Shown: positions 23,571 to 33,384 of the stretch, in pieces
How the letters are laid out: each line of letters opens with the position of its first letter
Position numbering within the stretch: the first letter of the stretch is position 1
NCBI GenBank assembly: GCA_002256485.1
Contig: NNSG01000013.1
Coordinates: 1-48,147 of the forward strand
Reading direction: 5' to 3'
DNA length: 48,147 nt
DNA from: Fidelibacterota bacterium 408169
GTDB lineage: Bacteria; Fidelibacterota; Marinisomatia; Marinisomatales; TCS55
Position numbers and translations under genes: made by a program
The notes under the pieces: model-generated
Told to the model about the DNA's origin: nothing
The model's database searches: none
The model's input: the letters and a program-made list of their open reading frames with translations, nothing else

Positions 23571-24752
23571 TTAGTGCCGCTTCTTATTTTGATTCACAAG
23601 TTCACTTAATTTTTCTATTGGATTATTTAATCGGCCCAAAAACATCATGGATGCTATGACGAAAGGCTTATAACTGGCTTCGATATAAGTATCCTTTCGA
23701 TATCGATCAAATACGGTTTTACTGACTTCACCTTTTTCACAGCTCACATCCGTTATATCTGCTGGAAGGCAATGCATATAGAGCGCTTTCCCATCCTTTG
23801 TGGCTGCCATTTTTTCTTCATCACATTCCCAATCAGTGAACCGAGCATTATTCGCCAATGCATCTTGCTCAAGAGACTTTAACCCAGCTTTATCCCCTGC
23901 TTTTAGCAATTCTGTTCGTTGCCCCATTACATCATAGGGAGCCCAGGATTTTGGATAAACGATATCCGCAACTTGAAAAGCTTCGGTCATGTCATTACTT
24001 ACTGAAAAAGACCCACCGCTGGCAACAGCCTGCTTACCTGCTAATTCTGTCACATCTGGAATGAGCCCATATCCTTCAGGATGGGCCAATGTTACATCCA
24101 TGCCAAAGCGAGTCATTAGTCCAATGATTCCCTGGGGGACAGAAAGTGGTTTCCCATAACTTGGGGAATAGGCCCATGTCATTGCAATCTTTTTTCCTTT
24201 TAAGTTGTCCAAAGATCCGAATGTATGTTTCAACATTGCTAAATCTGACATACTTTGGGTTGGGTGGTCAATATCACACTGAAGATTCACAAGTGCAGGT
24301 CGTTGGTGCAATGTACCTTCTTCAAATCCAGTTTGAACAGCGTCTGCTACTTCTCTCATATAGGTATTTCCTTCACCCAAGAACATATCATCACGAATAC
24401 CAATCACATCTGTCATAAACGAAATCATGTTGGCTGTTTCACGAACAGTTTCCCCATGGGCTATTTGTGATTTTTCTTCATCTAAATCTGCAACTTCTAA
24501 ACCAAGCGCATTGGCGGCAGACGCAAAACTAAAACGAGTCCGAGTAGAATTATCACGAAAAATGGATAATGCTAAACCCGCATCAAATGTTTTATAGGTT
24601 AAACCTTGTTTATGCATTTCTTTGAATAATTCTGCCAAATATAATGTAGCTTTTATTTCATCATCCGACTTATCCCAAGTGAGTAAAAAGTCTTTACCGT
24701 ATCCACTAATATCCAGCTGGGATATGGCCTTTAATTGGTCTTGTATGTTCAT
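23571..24752 (-). CDS. ygeW: Knotted carbamoyltransferase YgeW
   Basis: The start is set at ATG 24752, 393 residues, because the 16 residues upstream are repeat-adjacent and non-conserved. The carbamoyl phosphate site is clear (FRDNSTRTRFSF, about residues 65-76), as are GIRDD, LVNLQCDIDHPTQSMSDL, and MHCLPAD near the C-terminus. This pattern matches YgeW, a trans-knot transcarbamylase found with selenium-dependent hydroxylase genes. In reverse it would phosphorolyse a carbamoylated (ureido) intermediate to carbamoyl phosphate, feeding carbamate kinase. It is the first gene after a repeat-filled gap. Confidence 0.92.
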   Translation of the reverse strand: MNIQDQLKAISQLDISGYGKDFLLTWDKSDDEIKATLYLAELFKEMHKQGLTYKTFDAGLALSIFRDNSTRTRFSFASAANALGLEVADLDEEKSQIAHGETVRETANMISFMTDVIGIRDDMFLGEGNTYMREVADAVQTGFEEGTLHQRPALVNLQCDIDHPTQSMSDLAMLKHTFGSLDNLKGKKIAMTWAYSPSYGKPLSVPQGIIGLMTRFGMDVTLAHPEGYGLIPDVTELAGKQAVASGGSFSVSNDMTEAFQVADIVYPKSWAPYDVMGQRTELLKAGDKAGLKSLEQDALANNARFTDWECDEEKMAATKDGKALYMHCLPADITDVSCEKGEVSKTVFDRYRKDTYIEASYKPFVIASMMFLGRLNNPIEKLSELVNQNKKRH

Positions 24753-24775
24753 TCTTTTCGTATTCCTATTTTTTT

Positions 24776-24856
24776 TTATACCAAGTAGGCTCAAAGACAC
24801 AAAGTGTTATTAATTATTTTTACTTCGTGTTTCTTTGCGTGCTTGGCGGCTATCAT
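24776..24856. repeat. Dispersed inverted repeat, copy 3
   Basis: ACCAAGTAGGCTCAAAGACA and CAAAGTG on the left are matched imperfectly by the complement of ACTTCGTGTTTCTTTGCGTG and CTTGGCGGCT on the right, forming a long stem. It lies between ssnA and ygeW and reaches the ssnA stop codon. It belongs to the same 'CACGAAG/GCAAAG' family as copies 1 and 2. Confidence 0.6.
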
Positions 24857-26178
24857 ATTTTTTCCATTTTTTGCCACAATTGTTGTGACTGATTTTCTGC
24901 ATTTTTTATTAAATCTTTTTCATTAAATCCGATGAATTCATTATTTCTAATTCTAAAAATTCCATTTGTCATAACATCACTTGGCTTTTCCATTCCAAAC
25001 AACGTATGTCCAATCCAATTGTTTCCATTGAATTCTGTTCTTGGGATATAATCAAAAATGACCAAGTCTGCTGCATATCCAGGGTCGAGTTTTCCAATTT
25101 TTCGCCCAAAAAGTTTTGTAGCTATTTCAGGGTTATTTTTGAATAACAATTCGGCATAATTCACACTGGCTGCACCCCCTGCAAGATGTCCGCTCCGAAT
25201 GAGCGTTCCTTCTTTGGCTTCTGCTAACATATTTCCCTGCATCCCATCTGTTCCTAATCCTGATTTCAATTGTTGAATTGTTTCATTAGGTGTCATGCCA
25301 ACACGGTTGTTTGCATTTGATGAAGGATTATGCACTAACATAGCACCTGTATCTTTTGCGATTTTTAAATCTTCTTCAACAAAATGAATTCCATGAATAA
25401 CAAGACTATTTTCATTTAATAAACCAAAATGATTCAATCGATCCAATGTGGACTTATACCCGCGTGAGACAGCATCTAATTGATCAGCTTTATCTTCAGC
25501 AGTATGGATATGAATTCCCCAGTGTGACTCAACCTTCAATACATCAGATATAGCCTGAAGTGATTCATCAGAGAGAGTAAATGACGCATGTAGTCCAATT
25601 AATGGACGAATGTTGTTCGACTGATCAAAAGATCGATGAAAGGAAATATTTTCATTTAAACTTTCTTGAAATGTTTTTTCGCCATTTCTATCTGTCATTT
25701 CAAATGCGCCAGAAATATTGACTCCCAATTTTTCGGCCGTTTCAGCAAGGAGTTGCAAAGAGCCATTTATAAATGATTGGCTGGAATGATGATCAATCAC
25801 AGTTGTTACGCCATGGCGTAAATGATCGATCAATCCTGACTCATAAGATGCACGTGTACTATCTTTGTCTAAAGCTAAATCTAAAATCCACCATACTTGT
25901 TCCAACACTTCTGTAAAGTTGGTTGGATTTCCCGTTGGAAAAGGCATTCCTACAGCTAAAGCAGAATACAAATGGGCATGGGCATTAATCATTCCTGGTA
26001 AAACAGTTTTGCCGGCTAAATCGACAGTTTCATCCACTTGAATGGATGAGTCTAATAATCCTAATTTTTTAATAATCCCATTTTCAATTAAGATGGATCC
26101 ATTATCCAAAAATGGTATTTCACCATAAGGATTTATAATTCTGCAATTATTTAATAAAGTTCTCATATTATTTTCCAT
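24853..26178 (-). CDS. ssnA: SsnA-type aminohydrolase
   Basis: The 441-residue amidohydrolase resembles SsnA of the E. coli purine/selenium cluster. It has HxH (H67/H69 in MINAHAHLYSAL), the WWILDLALD and VIDHHSSQSFINGSL segments typical of SsnA, IHIHTAED (metal His), VIHGIHF and GLGTDGMQGNM (metal Asp). It should be a zinc- or iron-dependent deaminase/hydrolase acting on a purine-derived heterocycle; the exact substrate is unproven. Two starts are possible: 26178, overlapping the upstream gene by 11 nt, or 26166, which has GGA at good spacing. It differs clearly from the 8-oxoguanine-deaminase-like protein at 13912-15300. Confidence 0.87.
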   Translation of the reverse strand: MENNMRTLLNNCRIINPYGEIPFLDNGSILIENGIIKKLGLLDSSIQVDETVDLAGKTVLPGMINAHAHLYSALAVGMPFPTGNPTNFTEVLEQVWWILDLALDKDSTRASYESGLIDHLRHGVTTVIDHHSSQSFINGSLQLLAETAEKLGVNISGAFEMTDRNGEKTFQESLNENISFHRSFDQSNNIRPLIGLHASFTLSDESLQAISDVLKVESHWGIHIHTAEDKADQLDAVSRGYKSTLDRLNHFGLLNENSLVIHGIHFVEEDLKIAKDTGAMLVHNPSSNANNRVGMTPNETIQQLKSGLGTDGMQGNMLAEAKEGTLIRSGHLAGGAASVNYAELLFKNNPEIATKLFGRKIGKLDPGYAADLVIFDYIPRTEFNGNNWIGHTLFGMEKPSDVMTNGIFRIRNNEFIGFNEKDLIKNAENQSQQLWQKMEKI

Positions 26179-28423
26179 TTAATGCATTTAATACACGTTC
26201 TGGTGTAAGCGGGATTTCATTCATTTGGATTCCAATGGCGTTACTAACTGCATTTGCTACTGCACCTGCTGTGGGGATTATGCTTGGCTCACCTATTCCT
26301 TTCGCTCCCCAAGGGCCTTCTGGTTCCGGTTTTTCAATGATAGCTGTTTCTACGTCAGCACTATCCATTGCTGTTGGTAACAAATACGTCGTCAAGTTTG
26401 GAGTTTGCACTACACCATCATTAATTCTAAAATCTTCCGTTGTTGCCCAACCAATTCCTTGCGAAGATCCACCTTCAACTTGTCCTTCTATTCCGGAAGG
26501 ATTGATTGCTTTCCCCACATCGTATGCAGCATAAATATTTTGCACATTAACGAAGCCTGTCAATGTATCCACTTTTACTTTGGCTATTTGAGTTGCAAAA
26601 GAATAAGAGAAATAAGCTTCTCCGATCCCTGTTTCAGCATTATAGTCTAATTCAGGTGTATGCCACCAGCCAGTGAATTCCATATCTGTTTGTGCTTTAC
26701 CCATATAATCACATAATTCATGGAATTGAATTTCTGTCCCCGAAGAACGATCTTTAATTATATCATTACCAATGGATATATCTTCGATTGAACAATTCAT
26801 CCATTCTGCAGCAGAATTTTTCAATACAGGGAGAATTTTTTTAGTCGCATTTTGAATGGCATTTCCGGTCATAACCACATTTCGACTTGCTACTGCTGGC
26901 CCACTATCTGGGACTTGAGCCGAGTTTGTAGGCAGCACAGTTATTCTATCGATGGAAATACCCATGGCTTCTGCTGTCATTTGGCGTACGGCAGTTTCGG
27001 ATCCTTGCCCCATTTCAACTAAACCATAAGCCACATGAACATTTCCGTCTGGAAATATTTTTATATTAACTCCAGAGCCATCCATATGCCATCCAGCGGC
27101 GCCAAGACAATTTCCATAGTGAATAGAACTCATTCCCAATCCATATCTATACCGACTATCATTGGTTGGTTTAAATGTATCCCATTTTGCAAGTTTAGCC
27201 GCTTCTTGAATTGTTTCTTCTGCGCCCACACTTTCATTTAGCACTTGTGCTGTCTGTGTTTGGTCTCCGGGTTTAACAATATTTATTAATCGTAATTCCA
27301 TGGGCTCAATGCCTAACGCATCCGCAATGACATCCATCATGCGTTCATGGCCAAAAGCCGCTTGTGGAGATCCAAATCCACGAAACGCACCGGTGGTTGG
27401 TAAGTTTGTAAGGTATGAATTGGAATCAACATGAATATTTGGAATCACATAAGGTCCCATTGCTTGTGCACAAGATCGATAAGAAACTACCGTGGATAAT
27501 GTGGCGTATGCGCCTGCATTTTCTTCTAATAATATTTCAGCTGAAACCAATGTTCCATCATTCTTAACGCCCACTTTATAATGCATTTGAAATGGATGTC
27601 GTTTACTGGTGAGTTGCACATCATCATGACGCGTGTAGACTACTTTCACAGGGCGATTAATTTTCATGGCAGCTACGGCAGCACGCGCGCAAACTTCTGA
27701 CGGAATATCTTCCTTACCACCAAATGCACCACCGGTTGGTGCTTGTTCAACTAATATATTCTCATAGGGCCAATCAAATACTCTCGCGATAGCTTTTTGG
27801 ATATAAAACGGACATTGGAGCGACCCCAATATTTTAATTTTATCCGGACCGTCCGGCGAAGCAATACATGCTTGGGGTTCTAAATAATAATGTTCTTGGT
27901 ATGGTGTTTTGAATCGCGCTTCGATGATATGATCAGATTCTGCAAAACCTTTTTGGATATCGCCTTTTCTTACCTTGTGACGACAAGCCAAATTGGATTC
28001 ACCAATAAAATTGTCTTCAGCATCTCTGCTTTCATCAATAGTATAATAGGGTGTTTTTTCTCTGTATGCTATGGATACAGCTTTGGCAGCTTTAATCGCA
28101 GCTTCATGTGTTTCAGCTACAACCAATCCAATGCTATCACCAATAAATCGAACTGTTTTATCTGCAAAAAGGGGTTGGTCGGGAACAATGACACCAATTT
28201 GATTTTCAGCAAGGATATCCTTGGCAGAAACAAAATCAATATACCCATCCACTTTTTTTGCTTTAGACAAATCAATATTTGTGTATTCACCAAATGGAAT
28301 AGATGAATAAACGGGTGCTCCATGAACCATATTTTCAACGGTGATATCGGTTAAAAACCGAGTTTCCCCTGTTGTCTTTCCCGGTGCATCGGGTCGGTTG
28401 ATTGATTTACCCAGTATACTCAA
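26168..28423 (-). CDS. Xanthine dehydrogenase molybdenum-binding subunit
   Basis: This 751-residue large subunit of a molybdenum hydroxylase contains TGETRFLTDI near the N-terminus, PTGGAFGGKEDI (Mo-cofactor contact), GAFRGFGSPQA (substrate Arg region), GLVEMGQGSETAV, EGQVEGGSSQGIGWA, and GPWGAKGIGEPSIIPTAGAVANA with the catalytic Glu. It is the second gene of the operon, 3 nt after adenine deaminase, so hypoxanthine made by that enzyme is a likely substrate. Its FeS and FAD partners are probably 19386-19859 and 18559-19389, an unusual distance within an operon. YqeB, YqeC and XdhC encoded nearby would supply selenium/sulfur to its cofactor. Confidence 0.9.
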   Translation of the reverse strand: MSILGKSINRPDAPGKTTGETRFLTDITVENMVHGAPVYSSIPFGEYTNIDLSKAKKVDGYIDFVSAKDILAENQIGVIVPDQPLFADKTVRFIGDSIGLVVAETHEAAIKAAKAVSIAYREKTPYYTIDESRDAEDNFIGESNLACRHKVRKGDIQKGFAESDHIIEARFKTPYQEHYYLEPQACIASPDGPDKIKILGSLQCPFYIQKAIARVFDWPYENILVEQAPTGGAFGGKEDIPSEVCARAAVAAMKINRPVKVVYTRHDDVQLTSKRHPFQMHYKVGVKNDGTLVSAEILLEENAGAYATLSTVVSYRSCAQAMGPYVIPNIHVDSNSYLTNLPTTGAFRGFGSPQAAFGHERMMDVIADALGIEPMELRLINIVKPGDQTQTAQVLNESVGAEETIQEAAKLAKWDTFKPTNDSRYRYGLGMSSIHYGNCLGAAGWHMDGSGVNIKIFPDGNVHVAYGLVEMGQGSETAVRQMTAEAMGISIDRITVLPTNSAQVPDSGPAVASRNVVMTGNAIQNATKKILPVLKNSAAEWMNCSIEDISIGNDIIKDRSSGTEIQFHELCDYMGKAQTDMEFTGWWHTPELDYNAETGIGEAYFSYSFATQIAKVKVDTLTGFVNVQNIYAAYDVGKAINPSGIEGQVEGGSSQGIGWATTEDFRINDGVVQTPNLTTYLLPTAMDSADVETAIIEKPEPEGPWGAKGIGEPSIIPTAGAVANAVSNAIGIQMNEIPLTPERVLNALNGK

Positions 28424-28426
28424 TTG

Positions 28427-29452
28427 TTAATTGTTATTTTTTTGATAATATTGTTCTATTTTCCGAATCATTATTTCTTTATCATCATCAGATAAAAAGC
28501 TGGATTGAAAACTGTTTTTCGCCAATTCCTTAATCTGTTCTTTGGATAGGTTCAATGCAGATGCAATACGACAATAATTTTCATTCATATATCCACCAAA
28601 ATACGCCGGATCATCAGAATTAATGGTAACCATTAACCCCGCATCCATTAATTTAAGCAATGGGTGATTTATTAAATCGTCAACCACTTTTAATTCAAGA
28701 TTGGATAATGGACAGATTGTTAATGGAATTTGTTTATCTGAAAGGAATTTTATTAATTGATCATCATCAAGAGATCGATTTCCATGATCGATTCTGGAAA
28801 CTTTCAACAGATTAATAGCTTCCCATATATAATCTGCAGGTCCTTCTTCTCCTGCATGGGCAACTGTAATAAATCCTTCATCGATCGCTTTAGAAAACAC
28901 ACGCTCAAATTTTGATGGTGGATTTCCCAGTTCAGATGAATCTAACCCCACCGCTGTAATCCACTTTTTATAGGGTAATGCTTGGTTTAATGTTTCAAAT
29001 GCAGATTCTTCATCCAAATGACGCAAAAAGCACATAATCAAATGGGAACTGATGCCTAGTTTTTCTTTTCCAACTTCTAAAGCATTATGGATACCATGGA
29101 TAACCGTTTCAAAAGAAACACCACGATCCGTATGGGTTTGTGGATCAAAAAATATTTCAGTATGAACTATATTTTGTTCATGAACTTTTGTGAGATAGGC
29201 CCAGGTTAAATCATAAAAATCCTGTTCTGTTATGAGCACACTTGCGCCAGCATAATAAATATCAAGAAATTCTTGAAGATTATTAAAGTTGTATGCTTTT
29301 TTAAGATCATCAACAGATGAATAATTGATCGAAATATTATTTCGATGTGCAATTTCAAACATAAGTTCTGGCTCAAATGTACCTTCGATATGTAAATGGA
29401 GTTCCGCTTTCGGAATCCCTTCAATAAATTCGTTAATTGAGATTTGATTCAT
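28427..29452 (-). CDS. Adenine deaminase (adenosine deaminase-like family)
   Basis: The 341-residue enzyme shows the family zinc motifs: [23 protein letters not shown] (H19, H21), HAGEEG (catalytic Glu and zinc His), RIDHGNRS and [13 protein letters not shown] (zinc Asp). The [11 protein letters not shown] and [10 protein letters not shown] variants are those of adenine deaminases rather than adenosine deaminases (HLDGS type). The predicted reaction is adenine to hypoxanthine plus ammonia. It is the first gene of the 20-kb purine operon, with a leader of about 320 nt containing the conserved palindrome/terminator element at 29613-29665. No Shine-Dalgarno is evident before its ATG. Confidence 0.85.
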   Translation of the reverse strand: MNQISINEFIEGIPKAELHLHIEGTFEPELMFEIAHRNNISINYSSVDDLKKAYNFNNLQEFLDIYYAGASVLITEQDFYDLTWAYLTKVHEQNIVHTEIFFDPQTHTDRGVSFETVIHGIHNALEVGKEKLGISSHLIMCFLRHLDEESAFETLNQALPYKKWITAVGLDSSELGNPPSKFERVFSKAIDEGFITVAHAGEEGPADYIWEAINLLKVSRIDHGNRSLDDDQLIKFLSDKQIPLTICPLSNLELKVVDDLINHPLLKLMDAGLMVTINSDDPAYFGGYMNENYCRIASALNLSKEQIKELAKNSFQSSFLSDDDKEIMIRKIEQYYQKNNN

Positions 29453-29612
29453 AGTGTTTTGGTATTTTGATTTGAGTTTTTTCTAAAGGTCTTTTATCAA
29501 ATGATATTCTTCTTCGAATTAAATTGATTATATCTCCATAAAATGGATTTGACTAATTATTTCTATATTCCCAAGAATTTCATGAATCTACACATTTTTT
29601 CAAATTAGACCC

Positions 29613-29644
29613 AAAAAAAGGGCTGGTTGAACGACCAGCCCTTT
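29613..29644 (-). terminator. Terminator hairpin in the purine-operon leader
   Basis: Plus-strand AAAGGGCTGGT (29617-29627) pairs with ACCAGCCCTTT (29634-29644); read on the minus strand it ends in T7. It lies about 127 nt after the permease stop and about 160 nt before adenine deaminase. It may end the transporter transcript, or act as an attenuator for the catabolic operon, with the conserved element directly 5' of it. Confidence 0.75.
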
Positions 29645-29645
29645 A

Positions 29646-29665
29646 TTCCATTCCTGAATGGATAC
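29646..29665 (-). promoter_or_regulatory. Conserved 20-nt leader element, copy 1
   Basis: On the minus strand this reads GTATCCATTCAGGAATGGAA, containing the perfect palindrome TCCATTC-AG-GAATGGA (29647-29662). The identical 20 bases occur at 36061-36080, in the same orientation and also just 5' of a terminator hairpin. It could be a regulator operator or the first stem of an RNA attenuator. The remainder of the gap 29453-29770 holds no ORF I support. Confidence 0.7.
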
Positions 29666-29770
29666 ATATGTGCCAAGAAGTTAAAATATTACAGATAAAA
29701 TTCCAAAACCTGCTGAAAATATACACATTAAATCCTCGTTTGGATTATGACGATTATTTTACCTGAATTA

Positions 29771-30715
29771 TCATGATTTTTGTTCTCTTGAAAAGGGTTT
29801 CCCAAGAGCGCTGGGTCCCATGGAGACAGAAAGACCAACCGCTTTCTTTTTGGCTCGCCACATAGAAATAGCTAATAGGAAAATCGTAAACACATAAGGA
29901 AGCATTCCCAATAAATGAGTAGAAATTTGAGCACCGCGTGCTTGGAGAGCAAACCCAAGGGCATCCATTCCTCCAAATAAGTAGGCGCCAAATACAGCCA
30001 TTTTCGGATTCCACATAGAAAAAATAACAAGAGCAATAGCGACCCAGCCGCGACCTGCAACCATATTTTCAATCCACATTGGTGTATAGGCTAATGAAAG
30101 ATAGGCGCCGGCCAAGCCCATCATTGCACCACCGGTAAAAATGGATGCATAACGAATTCTGGTTACATTTAAACCCACTGTATCAGCTGTTTGGGGATTT
30201 TCCCCCACACTTCTGATATACAGACCAATTTTTGTTTTAAATAAAACAATCCATGAAATGGGTACGAATAAATATGAAAAGTAAACCAGTGCATTATGTT
30301 GGAAAAACACCTGTCCAATCAATGGAATATCACTTAATAACCACACATTAATTTCTTCAAAAGAGGGTGCAATTACACCAACCAACGGCGCCCCCAGCAC
30401 TGCGCTAACACCCGTCCCAAAAAATACGAGAGACAAACCGCTTACAATTTGGTTCACATTTAATGTAACAGTTAAGAAAGCATGTATCATACTAACAGCA
30501 CCTCCAGAAAAGCATCCAATGATAGCACCTACTATAGGATTTCCTGTCCAAAGAGAAGCCATAAAACCTGTGACGGCACCAATAAGCATTAGTCCTTCAA
30601 TCCCCAAATTAATATTCCCGGAACGTTCCGTATATATTTCACCAACCGTAGCAAAAAGAAGAGGTGTTCCAGACCTAACAGCCGCTTGGAGAAATGGTCC
30701 TAAAAACTCAATCAT
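29771..30715 (-). CDS. Nucleoside/nucleobase ABC transporter permease 2
   Basis: This 314-residue permease of the branched-chain/BMP-type importer family (NupQ/YufQ-like) has about eight to nine hydrophobic helices and the family markers GEIYTERSGNINLGIEGLM at the N-terminus and GLNVTRIRYASIFTGGAMMGLAGAYLSL in the middle (EAA-like coupling region). It overlaps the other permease gene by 4 nt. It is an inner-membrane protein. Substrate by context is a purine nucleobase or nucleoside. Confidence 0.9.
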   Translation of the reverse strand: MIEFLGPFLQAAVRSGTPLLFATVGEIYTERSGNINLGIEGLMLIGAVTGFMASLWTGNPIVGAIIGCFSGGAVSMIHAFLTVTLNVNQIVSGLSLVFFGTGVSAVLGAPLVGVIAPSFEEINVWLLSDIPLIGQVFFQHNALVYFSYLFVPISWIVLFKTKIGLYIRSVGENPQTADTVGLNVTRIRYASIFTGGAMMGLAGAYLSLAYTPMWIENMVAGRGWVAIALVIFSMWNPKMAVFGAYLFGGMDALGFALQARGAQISTHLLGMLPYVFTIFLLAISMWRAKKKAVGLSVSMGPSALGKPFSREQKS

Positions 30716-31785
30716 TTTTTAATCCACTGTATTTTATATCTTTTAAATGCTTCTCCGGCCAGTACAAAAAAGAGTACCATCCCTTCAAACATATGAACAA
30801 CACCTTTTCCAAAACCCATTGTCATTTGAAGACTGTCTCCACCTACTAGCAACGCCCCCATAAATAAGGCGACAAAAATGACCGCTAATGGATTTCCATT
30901 TGCCAAAAAAGCAATTATTATTCCGGTATACCCATAGTTGTTAGATATTCCGCCCAAGCGAAGTTTATGCTGAAGACCGGAAATCTGAAGCATGCCGCCT
31001 AATCCGGCAATGGCACCACTAATCATCAATACCCTGACAATATTTCTATTTACTCTTATTCCCGCATATGTTGCTGTTTTTCTACTTTGACCAATCACTT
31101 GAATTTTATATCCCCATCCGGTTTTTTTATATAAGACGTATAGAACAATAGCTAATATTACACCAATTATAATACCCATACTTAAACGAGTATTAAAGTA
31201 TTGGTGAAGTAAGGCGGCATCCGGATAGCGGGGAGTTTGAGGGAAACCCGGATATCGAGGATCTTTCCAAGGTCCATACAATAAATAATTCACATAAAAG
31301 ATAGCTACATAATTTAAAAGAAGTGTGGTAAGGATTTCATTCACTTGTAATCTTGTTTTTAGAATTGCTGGCGGTAATCCCCAAAGTGCACCAGCAACTA
31401 CAGCTGACAACATCAATAATGGAATTAAAATCCACGGCGGTTGGTTGGAAAATGCTTGAGCTGCCCAGGTGGCGCCCATGGCCCCCATGAAAAATTGTCC
31501 CTCTGCGCCTATATTCCATAGAAGCGTTCTTAATGTTAAAGAAACGGCTAATCCTGTAAAAAGCAGAGGTGTTGTTTGTACCAGCGTTTCCGACAATGAA
31601 TATCCATCGCCAAAGGCACCAACGAACATTTCTTTGTATGCTTCAAATGGGTTTGCACCATTTATCCAAAACACAAAACTTCCAGCAATAAGTGCAAAAA
31701 GCATTGAAACAACCGGAACGATGTAATCTAAGTTCTTGTTGTAAGATAATCGTTTTTCTAATTTAAACTGCAGCAATTTTCCCAC
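30712..31785 (-). CDS. Nucleoside/nucleobase ABC transporter permease 1
   Basis: The 357-residue inner-membrane permease (NupP/YufP-like) has conserved segments TTPLLFTGLAVSLTLRTLLWNIGAEGQFFMGA and GVRVNRN-type coupling helix (KTATYAGIRVNRNIVRVLMISGAIAGLGGML). It has about nine to ten membrane helices. It overlaps the ATPase gene by 23 nt and permease 2 by 4 nt, so all three are translationally linked. It pairs with 29771-30715 to form the heterodimeric channel. Confidence 0.9.
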   Translation of the reverse strand: MGKLLQFKLEKRLSYNKNLDYIVPVVSMLFALIAGSFVFWINGANPFEAYKEMFVGAFGDGYSLSETLVQTTPLLFTGLAVSLTLRTLLWNIGAEGQFFMGAMGATWAAQAFSNQPPWILIPLLMLSAVVAGALWGLPPAILKTRLQVNEILTTLLLNYVAIFYVNYLLYGPWKDPRYPGFPQTPRYPDAALLHQYFNTRLSMGIIIGVILAIVLYVLYKKTGWGYKIQVIGQSRKTATYAGIRVNRNIVRVLMISGAIAGLGGMLQISGLQHKLRLGGISNNYGYTGIIIAFLANGNPLAVIFVALFMGALLVGGDSLQMTMGFGKGVVHMFEGMVLFFVLAGEAFKRYKIQWIKK

Positions 31786-33286
31786 CTGTCATTAGAAGCC
31801 CCAATGCTTCAATATTGGTATCTTTTGTTAGCGACACGTCAACGATTTCACCCTCGTAAATAACTCCTATTCGATCTGAAACGGCTAATAGTTCTTCCAA
31901 ATCTTCTGAAATTAACAGAATTGCAGCACCATCGATTCTTTGTTTCTCCAAAGAATCTCTAACAAATTCTGTGGCACCAACATCTAATCCTTGTGTAGGA
32001 TGTACTGCAACTAATGCGGATGGGGATTCCGATATTTCACGGGCAATAATTACTTTTTGTAAATTTCCGCCGGAAAGAAGTTTTACAGGAGACTCAATTC
32101 CAGAAGTTTTTATATTAAATTTTTCAATCAATTTTTTGGTATAGTTAATGATGGCTTCATTTTTTAGAAATATACCTTTAAATGAGAATCTTTCTTCACG
32201 ATAATTTTTTAATACCATACTTTTAGGCATGCCTAAATCAGGAACAACCCCCATACCAATTCGATCGTCCGGTATATGGCCCACACCTTCTCTTATGGCT
32301 TTACGAGGAGTATTTTCCGATATATCTTTTCCATTTATAACCATCTTACCATCTGTGGAAGGACGTAACCCTGTAATCACTTCGGCTAATTCCTTCTGTC
32401 CATTACCGGACACACCTGCTAATCCAAAAATTTCTCCTTGATTCACGGTAATAGAAAGTTTATTTAGTGCTGGTGTTTTCCTATCGCTTAATGCAGAAAT
32501 TCCTATTAATTCAATCACAGGAGGTCCGGGTGTATATTCCGCTTTATTTGTTTTTAGAAACACTTCCCGTCCAACCATCATTTTTGCTAATTCTTTTTCA
32601 TTGGTATCCGTAACGTTTACAGTTCCAATATGTTTTCCTTTTCTTAACACAGTGATTCGATCACAAATAGAAAACACTTCCGGTAATTTGTGAGAAATAA
32701 ATATAATTGATGTTCCTTCCATTGCTAATTTTTTTACAATTTTAAAAAGATCATCTGATTCTTGAGGGGTCAATACAGCTGTCGGTTCATCCATTATAAG
32801 TACTTTGGTCTCATGCATCAACGCTTTTATAATTTCTACGCGCTGTTTTTCCCCAACAGAAAGCTGCCATATTTTAGCGTTTGGGTCAATTTCCAATTGA
32901 TATTTTATACCCAGTTCTGTAATGGTATTATAAATTTTTTCATAATCTGGAAAAAATGGAATTGATAGATCTGCCAAAGCAATATTTTCAAGAACAGTAT
33001 GCTCTTCAACCAGCATAAAGTCTTGATATATCATTCCAATACCCTGTTCAAGTGCATCTCGGGCAGACCATTTTAGAGCATTTACTTTATTCCCCTTTAT
33101 TGATAGTTCTCCTTCATCTAACTGGTATCGTCCGGACAGAATATTGGTGAGTACTGTTTTGCCAGCTCCATTTTCGCCGAGAAGGGCGTGGATTTCTCCC
33201 GGGAGAACATCAAAATCCACATTGTCCAAAGCAAGCACACCTGGAAATCTTTTTGTAATTCTCTGCAACTTGACGTACGGTTTCAT
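31763..33286 (-). CDS. Nucleoside/nucleobase ABC transporter ATPase (two nucleotide-binding domains)
   Basis: The 507-residue protein carries two fused ATPase domains, as in NupO/YufO and sugar importers. Domain 1 has Walker A GENGAGKT (38-45), signature SVGEKQRVEI and Walker B VLIMDEPTAVL. Domain 2 has a degenerate Walker A (GVSGNGQKE), signature LSGGNLQK and a degenerate Walker B (ALVAVHPTQGLD), as usual for the second half of this family. It powers the import of purine nucleosides or bases. A strong stem-loop lies upstream, between it and the binding-protein gene. Confidence 0.92.
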   Translation of the reverse strand: MKPYVKLQRITKRFPGVLALDNVDFDVLPGEIHALLGENGAGKTVLTNILSGRYQLDEGELSIKGNKVNALKWSARDALEQGIGMIYQDFMLVEEHTVLENIALADLSIPFFPDYEKIYNTITELGIKYQLEIDPNAKIWQLSVGEKQRVEIIKALMHETKVLIMDEPTAVLTPQESDDLFKIVKKLAMEGTSIIFISHKLPEVFSICDRITVLRKGKHIGTVNVTDTNEKELAKMMVGREVFLKTNKAEYTPGPPVIELIGISALSDRKTPALNKLSITVNQGEIFGLAGVSGNGQKELAEVITGLRPSTDGKMVINGKDISENTPRKAIREGVGHIPDDRIGMGVVPDLGMPKSMVLKNYREERFSFKGIFLKNEAIINYTKKLIEKFNIKTSGIESPVKLLSGGNLQKVIIAREISESPSALVAVHPTQGLDVGATEFVRDSLEKQRIDGAAILLISEDLEELLAVSDRIGVIYEGEIVDVSLTKDTNIEALGLLMTGGKIAAV

Positions 33287-33337
33287 CAGTTTTTATATGC
33301 TCAAGGTGTTAATAAATTATAAATAGATTGAATTGTA

Positions 33338-33375
33338 ACTAACCCGTTGCACAAAAATTTGCACAACGGGTTAGT
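33338..33375. repeat. Perfect 12-bp stem-loop between binding-protein and ATPase genes
   Basis: ACTAACCCGTTG (33338-33349) is exactly complementary to CAACGGGTTAGT (33364-33375) with a 14-nt loop. There is no T tract on the minus strand, so it is not a strong terminator. Such stems in transporter operons often protect the upstream message from 3' decay, giving more binding protein than ATPase. Confidence 0.7.
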
Positions 33376-33384
33376 GATTTCTAA

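Noticed and set aside
24753-24800. Longer N-terminus for YgeW
   Set aside because: The 16 extra residues are low-complexity and derive from the edge of the dispersed repeat; the family starts at the later ATG, with AGGAA upstream.
29453-29770. Known purine riboswitch in the leader of the purine operon
   Set aside because: I looked for the guanine/adenine aptamer core (three-way junction with its conserved loops) and did not see it; only the 20-nt palindrome and terminator are present.
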